From: Deltaproteobacteria bacterium
Lineage (GTDB): Bacteria > Desulfobacterota > DSM-4660 > Desulfatiglandales > HGW-15
NCBI GenBank assembly: GCA_019310485.1
Contig: JAFDEF010000007.1
Location: 68,434 to 132,433, forward strand
Direction: 5' to 3'
Length of the DNA stretch: 64,000 bases
Made by a program: the position numbers and the translations under genes. The notes below the pieces were generated by a model, which had not been told where the DNA came from, searched no databases, and worked only from the letters and a program-made list of their open reading frames with translations. Shown piece after piece: positions 60,501 to 64,000 of this stretch; position 1 is the first letter of the stretch, and each line of letters opens with the position of its first letter.

Positions 60501-63105
60501 CCAAGCATGAAGAAACCAAGTCGTCGGCACCCACGGGCACGATGTCCGAGTCTAGGCCGAAGTTCGTCCTGAGACGATCACAGATTCCCGACAAGTTGCC
60601 TGCCTCGGACTGCAGTGCCAGCGCCCCGATGCTTGTCTTGACCGCCAGGTGCCAGCCGGGATCAGAGGTTGCCGACACGTAAACTGGCTCGAGCGATCGG
60701 TCATCGGCCGAAAGTCCGGGGAGCCAGCGGAACCCGTGGATCCGTTCAAGCAAGGCCGCAAGTTGCCTGAAATTCTTGCCATCATCACCTCGTAAGAAAC
60801 GTTGAGCCCGGGCAATCAAGGACGCTTGGACCATGAACCGTTTTGCTAGAAGCAGCGGATGCCATGGCCCCACGAGGAATAATGCATTCCGCAGGACCCC
60901 GTCGTCCCAGTGGACTGCGCAGTCAAGATGTGTGAGAACGAATATTTGTGGCCATTCCAGATCCTTGTGCGCGTTCCCCAGATAATCAAGGATGTCGAGG
61001 TAGCTCTTCATGTAGATTACCAGGAGATCCTCGATTTCTTTCGATCTCTTGCCAACAAAGATAGGGTGGGACGCATAAACGGGATGTTCTAGCTGGAGAG
61101 CACGCGTTAGGAGGTTTCCTTCAACCCCCTTGCGCACCGCCTCCCGCGCCTCGGAATAGGCCCGGAGCAACTTCAGGGCCTCCGCTGGAAGAGACAACCC
61201 GTTAAAGCCTTCTCCATCAACAAGCCCCAGGTGATTAATGAAATCGCCGATTGCCCCACAGTTGCCGTGGTCGGGTTTTAGCAAGTTCGTCAGCAACGGC
61301 TTCCACCCAATGCGGGTGGTCATCTCCCTTGCAAGGACGATTCGTCGGCGAGAGGCGTCGTTGAGCTTTCCAAGGTAAGGGTATGGCTCACGGGTGTCCC
61401 CTGAAAATATGTTTGCCACCTCCCTGACCCGTCCATCTCGGGTACCGGACAGGTGGATCCTTAGTTCATCCTCGAGTGTGAACTCGCCCTTCTCGATATC
61501 CTTGGCCTCGAAGCAAAGGACCGCGTTCCTATTGCCGAACATGCATACCCGGATAGCCAGCCCGCTGGCTTTCATGGTCGGATCTATGCGTTCCGTGGAT
61601 CTCCAAATCCCGGGCTCGTTGGCACCGATTCTTACTGGCTCGTCGTCCTCGTCGCGAACTTCGGGTGAAACGTCCGAGGCATGAAATAGGTAGATATGCA
61701 CCGGCTCGCTAATCTCGAGCTTCTTATCGGGTGCTTCAGGTGCTTCCTCGTTATCCCTGGGCGTGGTGTCGATCACATCAAAGCCGGGTTCCACAACAAC
61801 GAAAGCTGGCCTTCGCTCTCCGCAAAGATGCAACGCTATCCTGGCATCAGCACGAATGTCGTCCCTACTCATGAGCACTAGTCTGAGTGGGATTCTCCGG
61901 GTGTACCTCTTGGCGATGTCAGATGTGTCTAGCAGTAATTCCAAGGTCCCGTGTGGCGATTCAACCGGCTCGCCCACAAGCCGCCGCTTCCGGGACATGA
62001 GGGCTACTTCCCAACTACCTTGAGCGAATTCCTCTCGTGGAATGTCGTAGTTAACGACTAGGCGTAATATTTCGCCGACGAAGGTGGCTACTGCCTTTTC
62101 GTTTCTTGATATGATCCCCCGCGTGCATTCTAGTTCGTAGGAAACCTCGGCCTTGGGCCTCTCCTTAACGTCAAACAATTCTGCAAGCCGATCGGCGTGT
62201 AAGCTGAGCCAATGGGTGGTATCTTCCGGATCATCACCCCAACACGAATGGAATGCGAGTAGCCCAAGGTTGTAGGTCTTGCTTCTCCCGAGGCCGTCAA
62301 GAAGAACATCCAACGATTCTTGAACCCTCCGTTGCTCGGCTTCGTCGGGTATAATTTCAGGCACCATGACATCCCGGGCATGCTCGCGGGCATCGTCTTC
62401 TTTCTGGCATCGCTCAACTATTTGCTGACACAGGCGCGTGCAATTCCGAATCAGGGTAGGCACCGCGGGAATCTCTTTCAACGGGCGGGGAACCCCCACG
62501 TGGAACAGGAACTTCTCCCGAACGTCTCCCAGTGTTGGATACGAGGCAGGGTCAAACGTCCCAAGCATGTTCTCAAGCAATAACCGTGCTCGCCACGAAC
62601 TTGTTCGCGTTCCCTTAACTAGGCCTTCGAGTATGAATTCTCTGAGCCATCGGCACTCTTCTTTGCCGGGAGACCAAGCACCTACCAAGCGATCGAGCAC
62701 CGGTCCGTCGAACCGAAACGCCTCGCTGCCGTTGTCTATCCATGGCCACTCCTCGGAAAACGCTGGCGACCTAATTGTTCCGCCTGAGCCGCGGATTGAA
62801 TCTTGGATGTGTGCAAGTTGTCCAGGCGCAGCAACCGCAACAAATGAACCGATTCTCTTGCTCGTTAAGCCAACAGGTCTTATCCACCTTTTTTCCTCGT
62901 TCGGCGGGGAATCATTCCCTACAACAAGGTAGGATTTAATCCCTTGAGCGTTGAGGTACTCGTGTATCTCGCGCGCAATCCTTTCCGTAAGGCCGGGAAC
63001 GACGAGGCGGCAGTCCCTGCCAGCCCGCTCGGCGGCCTGAACGTATTCTCTTATGAGTTCCCCAAGCACCCTTGGTATCGCCAGCATGTTTTTCTTTCCA
63101 GCCAT
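57526..63105 (-). CDS. dptH: Large HerA/FtsK-type ATPase, probable DptH (phosphorothioation-dependent restriction)
   Basis: 1859 residues. The C-terminal 400 form a HerA/FtsK-like ATPase: Walker A GSSGTGKTQLLKYL (about 1480), Walker B VLVFDEAHRVL (about 1697) and YGVGTILSSQYPSDFP. The long N-terminal part includes YLVVGNDSPP and SPAFSEEWPWIDNGSEAFRF, which I recall from DptH (DndH) proteins. DptF-G-H cut or damage DNA that lacks phosphorothioate marks made by DndA-E. The order (G upstream, 14 bp away, then H) fits a dptFGH operon. No dnd modification gene is in the window. Another BrxC- or HerA-type defence ATPase is the alternative. Confidence 0.65.
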   Translation of the reverse strand: MAGKKNMLAIPRVLGELIREYVQAAERAGRDCRLVVPGLTERIAREIHEYLNAQGIKSYLVVGNDSPPNEEKRWIRPVGLTSKRIGSFVAVAAPGQLAHIQDSIRGSGGTIRSPAFSEEWPWIDNGSEAFRFDGPVLDRLVGAWSPGKEECRWLREFILEGLVKGTRTSSWRARLLLENMLGTFDPASYPTLGDVREKFLFHVGVPRPLKEIPAVPTLIRNCTRLCQQIVERCQKEDDAREHARDVMVPEIIPDEAEQRRVQESLDVLLDGLGRSKTYNLGLLAFHSCWGDDPEDTTHWLSLHADRLAELFDVKERPKAEVSYELECTRGIISRNEKAVATFVGEILRLVVNYDIPREEFAQGSWEVALMSRKRRLVGEPVESPHGTLELLLDTSDIAKRYTRRIPLRLVLMSRDDIRADARIALHLCGERRPAFVVVEPGFDVIDTTPRDNEEAPEAPDKKLEISEPVHIYLFHASDVSPEVRDEDDEPVRIGANEPGIWRSTERIDPTMKASGLAIRVCMFGNRNAVLCFEAKDIEKGEFTLEDELRIHLSGTRDGRVREVANIFSGDTREPYPYLGKLNDASRRRIVLAREMTTRIGWKPLLTNLLKPDHGNCGAIGDFINHLGLVDGEGFNGLSLPAEALKLLRAYSEAREAVRKGVEGNLLTRALQLEHPVYASHPIFVGKRSKEIEDLLVIYMKSYLDILDYLGNAHKDLEWPQIFVLTHLDCAVHWDDGVLRNALFLVGPWHPLLLAKRFMVQASLIARAQRFLRGDDGKNFRQLAALLERIHGFRWLPGLSADDRSLEPVYVSATSDPGWHLAVKTSIGALALQSEAGNLSGICDRLRTNFGLDSDIVPVGADDLVSSCLASYMRAFPSRRAVGIRVCQGYSAPRIAKAIDKFLHSEDGPTSHGFQLPGGVRLFLQAPLGDVEDVGWFNPPLYVYEYQNDADCLAEENLDIYMLPPEQSVSFRRNAEEHRLPRASDWEAVFFEPLTWLTEGQSLVPKSITYEFQIEPANPETESLGNLFVAIASRACRLLKDSTAIVRSVKLPQRLDCPWAIAPGGGLDPAILVKYVRDGISRSIQERALWDYKVDLAGQNNSYYILSTIPRSFLVSVNGVFGRDDVASAFIEELGRIGIAIGGEALRSGRHALGVVGLVGAVRLFLGLGGSGRGPLIRGKRHVGFLLPVDSFASFFGHSSAQRGQSTKRTDLLAIQLALPEIPEGKMHIYACGVESKFVSGTYNLTMSRDALEQARSTLSDLRTLVRNSLQDGATPERLGLLALLRFGLRISSPSSPSEISAWIDTERMIYEAVLQKRYEYREAKYEAVLVTTEMGLPGVAETNALPGGFWIRLNEDHWPGVSDTPQLEAIRQELSRLFEVDVPVTGERMPTEGMRGTVGDESPSGGAPVPAPRASGTDWSEKEPRKVPVDNAVDIKQPAAGPDVPLRRIMIGVDDGRRAIYYDPQSPVDPLDNLNMMVTGSSGTGKTQLLKYLVCQLRQQDKNVLILDFKNDFASDTVFTSRAQLSRVFVAFDGLPYNPLIPYPVKHPATGELFVQCGQHIAGVAAVLRKTYGLGAQQQAAVKNAIVDAFTSMNIPTSGSARYDEAMHFPDFSNVGRTLEIDNPAAYNRLDPLFTLGLFRDEFRDVSFHSLVERSVVLDLSQIPSDEIKNALAQLVVMSAHAYYNSQPHSGSIRQVLVFDEAHRVLRSDFMPRLVRECRAYGVGTILSSQYPSDFPQEISASMATKIIHGNGRDLEKVKDIVRILGCEGQEAEVSNLDRFQTFVDNRHYPHTLVRTMNYPLFLVWSHLRERGMATRAEICQIEGLDTSKLPVENLVGQLERLGLAEEREGQVHVLGQNE

Positions 63106-63119
63106 CCTCGTGGAAATCC

Positions 63120-64000
63120 TCAGTACGGGCGAGCGACAGCCACGCTACTGCCGGCATCGGGAGTCCCGGTAAGGAGCCCCATGGCTTGCATCTCTCGCAT
63201 CAGCAGCGGCCTTGCGTCGGCTGCGCTTGAAAAGTCAACGCCGTATTGCTGGAAGTGGTTTTCGACATCTTCCAGCACGAGTTTCCCACCTCCTCCGCGC
63301 TTGCCGTCGGAATACTTGTCCCGCGCTGCAAGGTAGGTAACCGTCTTGAGTAACAGTTGCCCTGGGAAGACCCGAAAACCTCGACCCGCGCCTCGGCCCT
63401 CCGGGAGAAGCAAGTAACCTCCTGCCTCGTCCCCTAGTTCGTCCCGGTACATCACCCGGAGGAACTCGTCTATGTTCTTTCCTTGGCCTTTCAAAAGCGG
63501 GTTTCGCCAGGCCGGAAAAAGCTCGCCTTCCCTGGTCAAGAAACGCCGGGCATCCAGTTCTGGAGCCACGTCCTTGAAACGATCGCTCGCCCGCAAGTCT
63601 GCGGATGCTTGCCTTGCAATTTCCAGCAACCTTTCAACACTGATCTTGCCTGAACCGCCCCCGCGAACATCGAGCGACTTGCCCTTGATGTCATCGGGCC
63701 GGATTCCTTCCAGACAGTAGAGGAGGATGTTGAGCTCAACCCGGTGCTTCATGTACTGCTCAATTCGCTCGAATACCTCGCGGGTTGGGGTTAGCGTCGG
63801 TTGAAGGAGTCCCCGGTTGCGAACGGAGATCCTCCGCTCGATGTCCGCGGCGCTTACAATGTGGCCCTCGTCAATGGCACCTATCAACCACTCGTGGAGG
63901 AAGCTCGTGATGCGCATTTGGGCAAGTAGCCACATTGGGAGGGAAAACCGCAGGAATGTCATTAGCACGTGTAGCCATTGCATCCTGGGGAGATCTTTCT
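63120..64000 (-). CDS. dptG: Probable DptG, C-terminal part (cut by window edge)
   Basis: About 292 residues; the frame is open to the right edge (PRMQWLHVLMTFLRFSLPMW continues upstream), so the start is outside. A mostly helical protein with no catalytic motif; the end FPGQLLLKTVTYLAARDKYS and LVLEDVENHFQQYGVDF looks like a winged-helix segment. Its position just before the DptH-like gene, its size and its style suggest DptG. The call leans on context. Confidence 0.5.
   Translation of the reverse strand, partial: KDLPRMQWLHVLMTFLRFSLPMWLLAQMRITSFLHEWLIGAIDEGHIVSAADIERRISVRNRGLLQPTLTPTREVFERIEQYMKHRVELNILLYCLEGIRPDDIKGKSLDVRGGGSGKISVERLLEIARQASADLRASDRFKDVAPELDARRFLTREGELFPAWRNPLLKGQGKNIDEFLRVMYRDELGDEAGGYLLLPEGRGAGRGFRVFPGQLLLKTVTYLAARDKYSDGKRGGGGKLVLEDVENHFQQYGVDFSSAADARPLLMREMQAMGLLTGTPDAGSSVAVARPY

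Overview
The window looks like the chromosome of an uncultured anaerobic member of the Desulfobacterota (old Deltaproteobacteria). This is inferred from gene content: a fused CobA-HemD enzyme after hemC, a tungsten-type aldehyde ferredoxin oxidoreductase with its own MoaD-like protein, a UbiD decarboxylase, HyuA/HyuB carboxylase-type subunits, a TRAP transporter and two LivKHMGF-type ABC importers. No rRNA gene or complete tRNA is visible.

Layout. 1-13 kb is mixed housekeeping: hemC end, cobA-hemD, a GNAT enzyme, an alpha-methylacyl-CoA racemase, a radical SAM protein, a lipoprotein gene broken by a repeat, a DUF4384 plus CHASE2-cyclase pair, a zinc-ribbon protein and an aconitase. 13.5-18.1 kb is a first Liv-type ABC importer. 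18.2-22 kb (minus strand) is a two-component system whose kinase carries an XylR_N/V4R-like aromatic-sensing region and whose partner is a sigma-54 activator. 23-26 kb is a TRAP importer. 26.2-42.2 kb is one long plus-strand catabolic block: small zinc ribbon, HyuA, HyuB, UbiD, PaaK-like ligase, 4x[4Fe-4S] ferredoxin, AOR, MoaD-like protein, two near-duplicate substrate-binding proteins and a second ABC importer.

The best-supported new observation is a regulatory circuit. Two near-perfect sigma-54 (-24/-12) promoters lie before the TRAP operon and before the HyuAB block. Upstream of each are two copies of the same 13-bp dyad (TGNCA-N3-TGNCA). In both cases the copies are exactly 80 bp apart and the nearer one starts 94-96 bp before the -24 GG. 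This predicts that the adjacent kinase/NtrC-type regulator switches on uptake and catabolism of an aromatic compound together.

42.2-46.6 kb is a scar: a GHKL ATPase gene, a frameshifted UPF0175 antitoxin, the first 30 codons of a UvrD-type helicase ending at Walker A, truncated TPR genes, and a 47-nt 3' fragment of tRNA-Arg(ACG) that looks like an integration (att) boundary. From there to the right edge (minus strand) is an accessory, probably defence, island: HNH nuclease, UDG-fold protein, two PD-(D/E)XK-type nucleases, an SAMHD1/dGTPase-like HD protein with a broken HD motif, an EVE-domain protein, several unknowns, a MutY/TDG-like glycosylase, and the end of what appears to be a DptF-G-H phosphorothioate-restriction set (DptH complete, DptG cut by the window). 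The 47-56 kb part is AT-richer than the 56.8-64 kb part, so the island looks like a mosaic.

A roughly 100-140 bp three-hairpin repeat occurs three times (5.5, 22.2 and 42.3 kb), and one copy has replaced the natural 3' end of a lipoprotein gene.
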